64,000 nt of DNA, taken from contig NZ_JAPCZF010000013.1 in NCBI RefSeq assembly GCF_025938095.1, positions 1-64,000 on the forward strand, read 5' to 3'. How positions within the stretch are numbered: the first letter of the stretch is position 1; each line of letters opens with the position of its first letter. The notes below the pieces were generated by a model. It worked only from the letters and a program-made list of their open reading frames with translations, was not told the origin of the DNA and ran no database searches. The translations under genes were made by a program, and so were the position numbers. Below, in pieces: positions 52,912 to 61,455 of the stretch. The DNA is from Novosphingobium sp. JCM 18896. Lineage in GTDB: Bacteria; Pseudomonadota; Alphaproteobacteria; Sphingomonadales; Sphingomonadaceae.

Positions 52912-53232
52912 ATGGTCGAAGTGACGTTCCTCTGCCCTGATGGAACCGCGGTCCAGGGCCGGGGTGCCGAGGACACCACCCTGATGGAACTCGCCAAGTC
53001 CCTGGGCATCGCCGGGATCGTAGCCGAGTGCGGCGGCGCCTGCGCCTGCGCTACCTGCCAAGTTGTGTGTGATGAGCACTGGTTCGCGGTGGTCGGGCCT
53101 CCCAACGAAAACGAGACGGAGATGCTCGAGATGGCGGCCAGCACCAGCCTCACATCAAGGCTGAGCTGCCAGATCCGCCTCGCCCCAGAGCTCCACGGCC
53201 TCGTCGTCAGCGTGCCCGAGGAGCAGGGCTAG
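52912..53232 (+). CDS. [2Fe-2S] ferredoxin, adrenodoxin/putidaredoxin type
   Basis: 106 residues. The cluster ligands are Cys40-x5-Cys46-x2-Cys49 and Cys86, the adrenodoxin/putidaredoxin pattern; an extra Cys44 lies inside the first loop. It carries electrons in the cytosol and is the natural partner of the P450 encoded next. No ferredoxin reductase gene is in the window. It starts 9 bp after the fused ACAD stop. Confidence 0.94.
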   Translation: MVEVTFLCPDGTAVQGRGAEDTTLMELAKSLGIAGIVAECGGACACATCQVVCDEHWFAVVGPPNENETEMLEMAASTSLTSRLSCQIRLAPELHGLVVSVPEEQG

Positions 53233-53346
53233 AAAATTGCGTCGCATGATATAATGTGCCTATTCTCGCACTTCAGATCTGATATGCTTCGCCACGACAG
53301 CGATGGGCTCGCAAGCAGCTCGAGCCGATGAATGGGAAGAAGCCGA
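53233..53346. promoter_or_regulatory. Leader before P450 with TATAAT and TCAGATCTGA palindrome
   Basis: 114 bp. A perfect TATAAT is at 53250-53255 without a clear -35 at the normal distance. TCAGATCTGA at 53273-53282 is a 10-bp perfect palindrome. This suggests an internal promoter for the P450 inside the long run. GGGAAGAAG precedes the P450 ATG at 53347. Confidence 0.35.
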
Positions 53347-54609
53347 ATGGACCTGCGCTCGCATTCGAAACCGATCGAGGAGTTCAACTTCCTTGATCCC
53401 GCGGTTCTAGACAATCCGTTCGAATATTACCGAGCTGCTCAAGAGCAGGCTCCAGTATACCTCATGCCGGAGACCGGCATGTATCTGGTGTCCCGGTATG
53501 AGGACCTGCGACAGGTCCTTCTGGATACGGAGACGTTTTCGAACAACCTGGACGGATACGGAATGCTCCAGGGCGAGAACTGGAAGGTACACCAAGGCAT
53601 ACTCCAGGAGCGCGGCTGGCCGGACCTGCCGACGTTGAATTTCACCGATCCGCCGGTTCACACCCGCTATCGCCGCATTGCGGACTCCATCTTTAATGCC
53701 AAACGGATCGCCGCGATCAGCGACCGCATCGAGGAACTGTGCAATCTCATCATCGACCGGTTCATCGACCGTGGAGAGTGCGAGTTCGTCAGCGAGTTTT
53801 CGTTTCCGTTCGTCGGCACGATCATCTCCGAACAACTCGGCCTCGACAGCGAGAAGATGTCCACCTTCAAGAAGTGGGGTGAGGCGATCATGGCTCCGAC
53901 CAGCCGGGTGATGACCGTGGAAGAGCTGCGCGAGAATGCCGAGACCATTGTAGAGATGCAGCATTTCATCGCGGGCAAGCTGGAGGAACGCCGCAAGGAG
54001 CCCCGGAACGACCTGATTTCAGCGCTCGTGTCCTCGCGCGGCAGCGACGGCGAGGAACTGGACATGATGGAGCTGCAAAGCTTCATGCGGCAATTCCTGT
54101 CCGGAACCTATGAGTCTGTCGTGACGATGATCTCACACGGCATGCTCATCTTGCTGCGTGAGCCGGGCGTCATGGAGCAAGTCGCGACTGACCTTTCAAG
54201 GGTGCCCGATTTCGTCGAGGAGGCGCTTCGGTTCGACACCGCCGTGCCCGGGCTTGCGCGTCTGGTGACGCGCGATACCGAACTCGCCGGCGTTCATCTG
54301 CCGGCGGGTTCGATTGTCATGACCCGCTATGCCGCGGCGAACCGCGACCCGGCGAAGTTCGACCGGCCCGACAAGTTTGATATTGATCGCAAGGACAAGG
54401 CGCACCTGTCGTTCGGCACCGGGCCGCATCTCTGTGTCGGGCGCCTGCTCGCGCGCCGCGAACTGGTCATCGCCTTTCGGACCTTGCTCACTCGCCTGAA
54501 GGATATCGAGCTGGCCCGGCCACTTCCCGAAATCGCTCACGTGCCGCACGCCCTGTTGCGGCCGATGAAGGAACTTCCGATCCGATTTGCGAAGGCGGAC
54601 GCGGCTTAA
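53347..54609 (+). CDS. Cytochrome P450 (class I, soluble bacterial)
   Basis: 420 residues. Heme-ligand motif FGTGPHLCVGRLLAR with Cys363, EALRF (ExxR, helix K), and an I-helix segment FLSGTYESVV where the usual acid-alcohol pair is Glu-Ser. Bacterial soluble P450s of this size hydroxylate terpenoids, steroids, alkanes or aromatics with electrons from a ferredoxin, here the product of the gene before. I use the ATG at 53347; an ATG at 53332 would add five residues. Confidence 0.94.
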   Translation: MDLRSHSKPIEEFNFLDPAVLDNPFEYYRAAQEQAPVYLMPETGMYLVSRYEDLRQVLLDTETFSNNLDGYGMLQGENWKVHQGILQERGWPDLPTLNFTDPPVHTRYRRIADSIFNAKRIAAISDRIEELCNLIIDRFIDRGECEFVSEFSFPFVGTIISEQLGLDSEKMSTFKKWGEAIMAPTSRVMTVEELRENAETIVEMQHFIAGKLEERRKEPRNDLISALVSSRGSDGEELDMMELQSFMRQFLSGTYESVVTMISHGMLILLREPGVMEQVATDLSRVPDFVEEALRFDTAVPGLARLVTRDTELAGVHLPAGSIVMTRYAAANRDPAKFDRPDKFDIDRKDKAHLSFGTGPHLCVGRLLARRELVIAFRTLLTRLKDIELARPLPEIAHVPHALLRPMKELPIRFAKADAA

Positions 54610-54720
54610 ATCTCGGCCCGAACGGTCGTTACCATGACCCCCATGCTCGACGGCTCGGACAGCTCGTCCGTCGGGTCGGCTGGTCCGAACAGCAGATGCT
54701 CGGAATCGTAAGGAGCCCGC

Positions 54721-55248
54721 ATGCCAGACAACACAGCGATCATTGCCGAACTTGCCGATCGCCAGGCAATCACCGATCTGCTCTTGGCCTATTGTGGAGC
54801 CTGCGATCGCTGCGATGAGGGCGCGCTCCACGCCTGCTTCCATCCCGATTCCACCCATGACCATGGTGGGTATCGCGGCCCGTCGAGCGAGTGGGTCGCA
54901 CCCGCCTTGGCGTGGTTGCAAGGCCGCGCCAGCATCACTCACATGATCGCCACGCCCCGCATCGTCGTCCGCGGCGACAGCGCGGTGAGCGACTGCCATT
55001 TCGTCGCCTACAATCGCCTCGCCAAAGATGCCGACCTCACCGAGGAAGTGCTGGTCAAGGGCCGCTACGTCGACCGGCTGGTTCGAACTGCAGAGGGCTG
55101 GAAGATCATCCATCGGGTCGGGATCCACGACCTCGAGCTGGTCCGCGACATCCCCACGTCGGATCGGCCTGATCCGCAGGGCCCGAAGAGCGGCACCGGA
55201 GCAGACGATCCGTTCACGAAGGAACTCGCCGCGCTGCTGGCTAGCTGA
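54721..55248 (+). CDS. SnoaL-like/NTF2-fold protein
   Basis: 175 residues. DRQAITDLLLAYCGACDRCDE and a late EEVLVKGRYVDRLVRTAEGWKIIHRV show the SnoaL-like polyketide-cyclase/dehydratase fold (NTF2 superfamily). Related proteins are dehydratases, isomerases and epoxide hydrolases of steroid and terpenoid pathways, or have no enzyme role. Conserved Asp and His residues in the N-terminal helix and HDHGGYRG loop would line the cavity. It lies between the P450 and an SDR gene. Confidence 0.85.
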   Translation: MPDNTAIIAELADRQAITDLLLAYCGACDRCDEGALHACFHPDSTHDHGGYRGPSSEWVAPALAWLQGRASITHMIATPRIVVRGDSAVSDCHFVAYNRLAKDADLTEEVLVKGRYVDRLVRTAEGWKIIHRVGIHDLELVRDIPTSDRPDPQGPKSGTGADDPFTKELAALLAS

Positions 55249-55297
55249 GCGAGGTCGCTGGCAGAGCATTCGCTGCCGATTGAGGAAGCAAAGATCG

Positions 55298-56023
55298 ATG
55301 GATTATCAAGGCAAGAACGTTCTGGTCGTGGGCGGCTCCAGCGGGATCGGCAATGGCGTCGCGCGGGCCTTCCTCGATCGCGGCGCGCGGGTGTGCGTGT
55401 GGGGCACGAGGCACAGCGCCGCTGCCTATGCAGGCGAAGACGGAAGCGACCTCTCGGGCCTGGATTACGCCTGTGTCGACGTGTCGGACTTCGACGCGGT
55501 GGCCGGTGCCGCCGCACCGTTCGAGCGCTTGGATGTCCTCGTCCAATGTCAGGGGACGGTCATCTACGGGCGAGGCGAATTCGCCATGGAGGGCTTCGAA
55601 AAGGTCGTCGCGGTGAACCTGGGCAGCGTGATGGCCTGCGCAACCCGCTTCCACGACGATCTGGCTGCCAGCCAGGGATCCTTGATCATCCTGAGCTCGA
55701 ATGCGGCCTATCGAACCACCCTTGGGAATCCGGCTTACAACGCCTCGAAGGCGGGTCTGCTCGGGCTGACCCGTTCCCTGGCCCAGGCGTGGGTCAGCGA
55801 CGGCATTCGCGTCAACGGCGTTGCGCCAGGGCTGGTCGACACCAAGCTGACCAAGGTCACCGTCGAACACCCCGATCGTCTCAAGTGGGCTCTGAGCATG
55901 ATCCCGGCTCGCCGCCTGGGGACGCCCGCGGACATAGCGGGCGCCGTGCTGTTTCTGGCGTCGCCGCATGCGGCCTATGTCATCGGCCAGACCATCACCG
56001 TGGATGGCGGCGCCTCGCTGTGA
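55298..56023 (+). CDS. SDR family oxidoreductase
   Basis: 241 residues, a compact SDR. VGGSSGIGNG near the N-terminus, CQGT in place of NNAG, Ser in LSSNAAY, YNASK, and a C-terminal VDGGASL. Ribosome site TGAGGAAG lies before the ATG. The GTG of the APH-fold kinase gene overlaps its stop, so it is probably part of the same hydroxyacyl-CoA processing as that kinase, comparable to LvaD next to LvaA (inference). Confidence 0.87.
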   Translation: MDYQGKNVLVVGGSSGIGNGVARAFLDRGARVCVWGTRHSAAAYAGEDGSDLSGLDYACVDVSDFDAVAGAAAPFERLDVLVQCQGTVIYGRGEFAMEGFEKVVAVNLGSVMACATRFHDDLAASQGSLIILSSNAAYRTTLGNPAYNASKAGLLGLTRSLAQAWVSDGIRVNGVAPGLVDTKLTKVTVEHPDRLKWALSMIPARRLGTPADIAGAVLFLASPHAAYVIGQTITVDGGASL

Positions 56024-57057
56024 GCGACACCGGGGTGGATGAGGTCCGTCTAGCCGCCTGGATGGACGGCGAGGGGCTCGCTTCAGGGCCGATCGAGGGC
56101 GCCGCCCGGCTGAGTGGTGGCACACAGAACATCCTCGTGCGGTTTTCACGGGCTGGCCGCAGCTATGTCTTGCGACGTCCGCCGGCGACGACGATCGCGA
56201 ACGGCGATGAAACCATGCGGCGTGAGGCGCGCGTTCTGGCGGCGATCGCTCACACCGACGTCCCTCACGCTCGCCTGATCGCGGCGTGCGGAGATCCCGC
56301 GGTGATCGGCGCTGCCTTCTATCTGATGGAGCCGGTGGAGGGCTTCAATCCGACCGTGGCCATGCCCGAACTGCATTCCGGTGATCGGGAAATACGCCGC
56401 CAAATGGGACTTGAATTGGTCGATGCCATCGGCAAGCTCGGGCGGCTCGATGCCGTGGCCCTCGGCCTCGGCGATTTCGGCAAGACTGAGGATTTCTTGG
56501 TCCGGCAGCCTCAGCGCTGGAAGCGCCAACTGGATGGCTATGCCACTTTCAATGGCTGGCCAGGGCCTGACCAGTTACCCGGGGTTGACGCTGTGGGGGC
56601 TTGGCTGAACCAGAACTGCCCGAGCAGCTTCACGCCAGGGATCATGCACGGCGATTATCACCTCGCCAACGTGATGTACCGCAACGACGGCCCGCAAATA
56701 GCCGCGATCGTGGATTGGGAGCTAGCGACGCTTGGCGATCCGCTCATCGATCTAGGCTGGCTATTGGCGACCTGGCCCGATCTCGGCCTCGACCCGGCCA
56801 AACTCCCCGTGAAGCCTTGGGATGGCTTCCCGACCGCGGACACGCTCGTCGAGCGCTATTCCCAGAGCACCCCGCGCGATCTGTCCCAGTTACTGTGGTA
56901 CAAAGTACTGGCCTGCTACAAGCTCGCCATCCTGCTGGAAGGCACTCACGCCCGTGCTGCCGCCGGAAAGGCGGACGTAGCCACCGGCCGCATGCTCCAT
57001 GACCAGGCAGTCTTTCTCTTTCGCCGTGCGCAGCAGTGGCTGGAAACGGACTCCTGA
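56020..57057 (+). CDS. APH-fold phosphotransferase, ACAD11/LvaA-like (second copy)
   Basis: 345 residues, PF01636 type. Catalytic HGDYHLAN begins at His210 and the metal Asp232 is in DWELATLGDP, both intact. LSGGTQNILVRF and YVLRRPP match the nucleotide-binding region of the copy at 10032. GTG start overlapping the SDR stop by 4 bp. Phosphorylation of a 4-hydroxyacyl-CoA is the likely role by analogy with LvaA and ACAD11. It has no adjacent ACAD; the nearest downstream on the same run is at 60230. Confidence 0.87.
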   Translation: MSDTGVDEVRLAAWMDGEGLASGPIEGAARLSGGTQNILVRFSRAGRSYVLRRPPATTIANGDETMRREARVLAAIAHTDVPHARLIAACGDPAVIGAAFYLMEPVEGFNPTVAMPELHSGDREIRRQMGLELVDAIGKLGRLDAVALGLGDFGKTEDFLVRQPQRWKRQLDGYATFNGWPGPDQLPGVDAVGAWLNQNCPSSFTPGIMHGDYHLANVMYRNDGPQIAAIVDWELATLGDPLIDLGWLLATWPDLGLDPAKLPVKPWDGFPTADTLVERYSQSTPRDLSQLLWYKVLACYKLAILLEGTHARAAAGKADVATGRMLHDQAVFLFRRAQQWLETDS

Positions 57058-57078
57058 CTTTTCGAGAAGGAACTGACC

Positions 57079-57987
57079 GTGCAGCTCTCCCTGTTTTTCA
57101 GGCCGTACCAGATCCCGGCGAACGAACATCTTTCGGTGTGTCTCGACGTTGCGCGAGCGGCGGATGATGCCGGGCTTCATTCGATCACGTTCGGCGATCA
57201 CCTGATGCTGGGCCCGGATACGTCCGCCTACCCGTACGGTCAGTTCCTGCACCGGGCCGAATCCGCCTGGCCGGAACCGCTGACCACATTGGCGGCGATG
57301 GCGGGCGTGACGAAGAACCTGATCCTTTCGACCGGAATCCTGCTTGCCCCGCTGCGTCCCCCTTTGCTGCTGGCGAAGACGATCGCCACGCTCGACGTCC
57401 TGTCGAGGGGCAGGGTCCAGCTGGCCCTGGGCGTTGGCTGGCAGAAGGCCGAGTACGAGGCCCAGGGGTTTGCCTGGGAAGAACGATATCGGCTGCTCGA
57501 CGAGAATGTCGCGGCGTGCCGCGCTGTCTGGGGTGAGCAGCCCGTCGACTACGCGTCCGCGCATCTCAAGCTGACTGACGCCTACTGTCTGCCTCGCCCC
57601 GAACAGGCTCGGATCCCGCTATTGATGGGTTTGAAGATGACGCTGAAAAATGCGGAGCGAATGGCTCGGCTGGGCGACGGGTGGTGCCCGGTAGGCATCG
57701 GCGCTCAAGAGGTTCGCCAAGGAGTCGACCTATTGGCCGCTGCGGTAACCGGGGCGGGCCGGTCCATGGCGGATCAGCACATCAAGGTCGGCTTAGGCAA
57801 CGTTATGGGCCCGACCGGAGCAGCGGATGTCGCCAAGACCCTGGAGGCTGCGCCCGAGTATCTCGAGGCCGGGGCCACGATCATTACCGTGACCGCACCG
57901 GCAGCGCCCGACACGATGAAGCAGATCTACGATTTCATCGAGCAGACGGGCCGGTGGCGTGAAGACTTCATCGGCGCCTCGACATGA
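57079..57987 (+). CDS. Luciferase-like (LLM) flavin-dependent oxidoreductase
   Basis: 302 residues of the bacterial luciferase-like TIM barrel family. GDHLML, STGILLAPLRPPLLLAKTIATLDVLSRGR and LGVGWQKAEYEAQG are typical of the F420/FMN-dependent branch. Members oxidise or reduce alkyl substrates, including monooxygenation of ketones. Whether it uses F420 or FMN cannot be told here. GTG start after GAGAAGGAAC; its stop overlaps the MFS gene start. Confidence 0.87.
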   Translation: MQLSLFFRPYQIPANEHLSVCLDVARAADDAGLHSITFGDHLMLGPDTSAYPYGQFLHRAESAWPEPLTTLAAMAGVTKNLILSTGILLAPLRPPLLLAKTIATLDVLSRGRVQLALGVGWQKAEYEAQGFAWEERYRLLDENVAACRAVWGEQPVDYASAHLKLTDAYCLPRPEQARIPLLMGLKMTLKNAERMARLGDGWCPVGIGAQEVRQGVDLLAAAVTGAGRSMADQHIKVGLGNVMGPTGAADVAKTLEAAPEYLEAGATIITVTAPAAPDTMKQIYDFIEQTGRWREDFIGAST

Positions 57988-59300
57988 GCCAGCTCGAAGC
58001 GGCTCCTCGCTCCCGTTCGCCGGGGTATGCTCAGGCGAAGGTACGGCCCCATCTGGCACTTGGTCTGCTTTTCGCAATCGGGCTGGTGAACTACATCGAC
58101 CGGGTCGCGATGAGCGTCCTCCAGGTCCCGGTCAAAACCGAGCTCCAGTTGAGCGACGAGCAGATCGGCCTGTTGATGGGGTTCGCTTTCTTCATTCCCT
58201 ACACCCTCTTGTCCATTCCCATGGCCAGGCTCGCCGACCGCGGCAACCGCAAGCTGGTCATCGTCGTCGCGCTGGCTCTGTGGAGCGCCATGACCTTCTC
58301 CGTTGGTCTGGCGAACAGCTTTGCGATGCTGTTGTTCCTGCGCGTGGGAGTGGCTTTGGGCGAGGCTTGCTGCCTGCCCACCTCATATTCGATGATTGCG
58401 AACATCTTCCCAAAGGAGAAACTTGGCAGAGCCATAGCGATTTTCGGAACGACATTTCCGATCGGCAGCATGATCGGACTGGTGGCGAGTGGACAGCTCG
58501 ACGCTCAGCTTGGCTGGCGCCAAAGCTTCTTTGCAATCGGTGCAATTGGCTTGCTTCTCGTCCCAGTGGTTATGATCGGGCTGAAAGAGCCGGTGCGCGA
58601 GACCGCCTCTGGGTCAACCGCGCCGAAGGTGAAGCTGACCGAGGCCCTGCTCGACATCTGGCGGCGAAAAGCATTTCGCTACTGCATCCTCGGTCTCGGG
58701 ATGCAAAGCATCGTGTCAATTGCGCTTCTGACCTGGGCCGCCCCTTTCTATTCCCGAAGCTTCAAGCTCGACCTTGGCACCGTCTCCTTGTTGGTGGGGT
58801 TTGTGATGGCCGGAGCGGGCGCCATCGGCACCCTTGGAGGCGGCTTGCTAGGAGACAGGTTGGCGCGGCGCCGACCCAGCAAGCTGATGTTCCTGCCAGC
58901 GGTGGCGGCCTTGGTTGCTACGCCCCTTGCCCTGCTTCAGCTTCTAACAGGCAACCTTGCCATCTCCGTGACCGCTGCGCTCGTGTGCTCGCTGCTGGCG
59001 AACGTCTACCTCGCACCCTGCAACGCCCTGATCCAGCGGCTCGCCCGCCACGGAACCCAGGCCTTGGCCGCAGCGGTAGGGGTGACGGGCGCCGCAATTC
59101 TCGGTGGGGGCTTAGGTCCGTGGGGAGTTGGAAAGCTCAGCGATTATCTTGCGGAGCTGACGGGTTCTCCGGCCGATGGGCTTCGCTACGCGGTGGCCGC
59201 CTTCATGCTCGCCGGATTGCCCGCCGCATACTTCTTCTGGCTGTCGATGCGGCACCTCGAGCGCGACGAGACCTCAGGGGACATGGAGGCTGGCGGATGA
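57984..59300 (+). CDS. MFS transporter (spinster/aromatic-acid type)
   Basis: 438 residues with about twelve hydrophobic segments. The LADRGNRK loop between helices 2 and 3 is the MFS signature region, and ARRRPSK is the matching loop in the second half. VNYIDRVAMSV in helix 1 is frequent in spinster-like and ACS-family carriers. It probably brings an organic acid across the inner membrane or exports an intermediate. Overlaps the preceding and following genes by 4 bp, so it belongs to the same operon. Confidence 0.92.
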   Translation: MSQLEAAPRSRSPGYAQAKVRPHLALGLLFAIGLVNYIDRVAMSVLQVPVKTELQLSDEQIGLLMGFAFFIPYTLLSIPMARLADRGNRKLVIVVALALWSAMTFSVGLANSFAMLLFLRVGVALGEACCLPTSYSMIANIFPKEKLGRAIAIFGTTFPIGSMIGLVASGQLDAQLGWRQSFFAIGAIGLLLVPVVMIGLKEPVRETASGSTAPKVKLTEALLDIWRRKAFRYCILGLGMQSIVSIALLTWAAPFYSRSFKLDLGTVSLLVGFVMAGAGAIGTLGGGLLGDRLARRRPSKLMFLPAVAALVATPLALLQLLTGNLAISVTAALVCSLLANVYLAPCNALIQRLARHGTQALAAAVGVTGAAILGGGLGPWGVGKLSDYLAELTGSPADGLRYAVAAFMLAGLPAAYFFWLSMRHLERDETSGDMEAGG

Positions 59301-60166
59301 GCGGAGTCACCACGAAGCGCATTTCCGTAGATGGGATCGAGCTTTCGGCGATTTATGGTGAGCCCGCTTCAGCCGCAAAGGCCATCATCGTCGCGCTTCC
59401 AGGTGGGGGGTACACCGGCAGTTACTGGCATCATCCGCTGAACCAGCATGCATCTCTCGTCATTCTCGGCGCATCGCTCGGCTTCCGAACATACGCGATC
59501 GACCGGCCCGGGTACGGGTTCAGCGCGCAGACACATCCCGATGGCTTGAGCCTCGATGAGCAGGTTACGCTGATCGGCACACTGGTGCGTCAGCTCTCCG
59601 CCGCTTCTGGCGCGGGCGTGTTCCTGGTCGGGCACTCCATGGGCGGAATTCTGGCGTTGCGGGTGGCAGCCGATCGACCAACCGGGCTGCTCGGGCTGGA
59701 CGTGTCGGGGGTGCCGCTGCGTTATTCGTCGCGCATCGCCAACGCGGTTGCGGCCAAGCTCGAAGGCGGCGGTGAGAGCGCCAGTCGGTCGGCGGCCTCG
59801 TTGTTCTACGGCCCTGCGGGCAGCTTTGATCCGGCGCTGCTCCGCGAAGACCCATCGCTTCGACCGCCCCCGTTGCTCGAGTTGAGCGATTCCCAGTCCT
59901 GGCCCGATCAGTTTGCCGCCACCGCATGCCGCGTCGAAGTGCCCGTCAGATATACCTTAGGCGAATACGAGACGGTCACGGAGACGGGAGAGGGGGCGCT
60001 GCGTGAAACCGCCGCTCTGTTCTCGGGATCGCCGCGGGTCGAGATCGCGCTGCAGGCTGGCGCTGGCCACAACATCAGCCTGCACCATACCGCGGGGGCC
60101 TTCCACCTGCGGGTCGTGGCCTTCCTCGAGGAAGTGCTCGCGCTTCGCTGCGCCTCAAATATATAA
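59297..60166 (+). CDS. Alpha/beta hydrolase
   Basis: 289 residues. The nucleophile elbow GHSMGG and the PGGGYTGSYWHHP oxyanion segment are visible; the His near AGAGHNISLHH completes a likely triad, with a Glu or Asp before it (LGEYETVTE). It could be an esterase, thioesterase or lactonase. ATG at 59297 overlaps the MFS stop. The same frame stays open through the whole MFS gene, which is an effect of base composition. Confidence 0.85.
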   Translation: MSGVTTKRISVDGIELSAIYGEPASAAKAIIVALPGGGYTGSYWHHPLNQHASLVILGASLGFRTYAIDRPGYGFSAQTHPDGLSLDEQVTLIGTLVRQLSAASGAGVFLVGHSMGGILALRVAADRPTGLLGLDVSGVPLRYSSRIANAVAAKLEGGGESASRSAASLFYGPAGSFDPALLREDPSLRPPPLLELSDSQSWPDQFAATACRVEVPVRYTLGEYETVTETGEGALRETAALFSGSPRVEIALQAGAGHNISLHHTAGAFHLRVVAFLEEVLALRCASNI

Positions 60167-60181
60167 CGCCTTGCATTTTGT
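60165..60181. promoter_or_regulatory. AACGCC-TTGCATTTTGT element before ACAD
   Basis: Matches AACGTATTGCATTTTGT at 45578-45594 in all but two positions. It starts at the very end of the hydrolase gene and lies about 50 bp before the ACAD ATG, where an internal promoter or operator of the long run could be. Confidence 0.45.
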
Positions 60182-60229
60182 GCGGCAACCATGTGAGATG
60201 GGTGAGCCCGCAGTCGCGGTGCATCGGCA

Positions 60230-61420
60230 ATGAATCGGTCGAGCGTGGTGGCGCTCCGACGAAATGAGAGGCTTGAGGTGCTTCAGACCCATACCCGCAC
60301 CGCGTTCGAACCCGAGCACGAGATGTTCCGCGATCAGGTACGCAAGTTCCTCCTGCAGGCCGCGGTTCCGCAGCTCGACCGCTGGGAGCGCGAAGGGATC
60401 GTCGACCGAGAGTTCTGGCTGGCTTGCGGGGAGGCTGGCATCCTCTGCCCGACGGTGCCTCAAGCCGACGGCGGCCTTGGCGCCGACTTCCGGTACAACG
60501 CGATCATCGACGAGGAGCTAAGCTACATCGGCTGCTCCGCCGGCCTGGTCCTGCAGTCCGACGTCGCCGTTGACTACCTGGTGCACTATGCCTCGCCCGA
60601 GTTGCGGCAACGCTGGCTGCCCAAGATGATCAGCGGCGAAGCGATTGCCGCGATCGCCATGACCGAACCCGGCGCCGGGTCGGACTTGCAGGGAATCAAG
60701 ACGACCGCGCGCCGCGAGGGCGACGACTACATCATCAACGGGTCGAAGACGTACATCACCAATGGGCAGCATGCCGACATCGTCATCGTCGTGGCGCGCA
60801 CGGCGGCGGAAGGTGGCGCCCGTGGCACTTCGCTCATCCTGGTGGAAGCCGACCGCCCCGGGTTCTCCCGAGGTCGCAATCTGGACAAGATCGGGTTGCA
60901 CGCGGCAGATACGTCCGAACTCTTCTTCGAAGACGTGCGCGTTCCGGCCGAAAATCTTCTCGGCACCGAGAACTCGGGCTTCGTGTACTTGATGGAACGC
61001 CTCCCCCAGGAGCGGTTCAGCATAGCCGTCTGCGCACAGGCAGCTGCGCAACGCGCCTTCGACGAGGCTGTCGAATACACCAAGGGGCGCAAGGCGTTCG
61101 GCAAGGCGATCTTCGACCTGCAGAACACGCGGTTCACTCTGGCTGAACTGGCAACCGCGCTACAGGTCGGCTGGGCGCACATCGATTGGGCACTCGCCCG
61201 CCACGCCCGCGGCGAGCTGACAGCTGTCGAGGCCTCCGCTGCCAAGCTCCATCACACCGAGCTGCAGTGGAATTGCACCGATGTTGCCCTCCAGATGTTT
61301 GGCGGAGCGGGGTACATGAACGAGTATCTGATCGCCCGGCTTTGGCGCGATGCTCGCGTCACTCGCATCTTCGGCGGTACGTCCGAAATCATGAAAGAGG
61401 TCATCGGCCGCTCCCTGTGA
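60230..61420 (+). CDS. Acyl-CoA dehydrogenase
   Basis: 396 residues. AMTEPGAGSDLQGIKTTARR, INGSKTYITNGQHADIV, GRKAFGKAIFDLQNTRFTLAE and IFGGTSEIMKEVIGRSL give a complete ACAD, closely patterned like the gene at 34148. Likely for short branched or cyclic acyl-CoA. ATG preceded by an AACGCC-TTGCA element and a weak ribosome site, so it may start a separate transcript. Confidence 0.93.
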   Translation: MNRSSVVALRRNERLEVLQTHTRTAFEPEHEMFRDQVRKFLLQAAVPQLDRWEREGIVDREFWLACGEAGILCPTVPQADGGLGADFRYNAIIDEELSYIGCSAGLVLQSDVAVDYLVHYASPELRQRWLPKMISGEAIAAIAMTEPGAGSDLQGIKTTARREGDDYIINGSKTYITNGQHADIVIVVARTAAEGGARGTSLILVEADRPGFSRGRNLDKIGLHAADTSELFFEDVRVPAENLLGTENSGFVYLMERLPQERFSIAVCAQAAAQRAFDEAVEYTKGRKAFGKAIFDLQNTRFTLAELATALQVGWAHIDWALARHARGELTAVEASAAKLHHTELQWNCTDVALQMFGGAGYMNEYLIARLWRDARVTRIFGGTSEIMKEVIGRSL

Positions 61421-61455
61421 GCAGTCCAGGATCGCGGCACAGGACCTTAGTGAGG

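Noticed and set aside
57959..59296. Long open frame running through the whole MFS gene into the hydrolase
   Set aside because: It is in a different frame from the membrane protein, has Arg/Gly-rich unfolded-looking sequence, and the MFS reading has perfect transporter features. The hydrolase starts at 59297.
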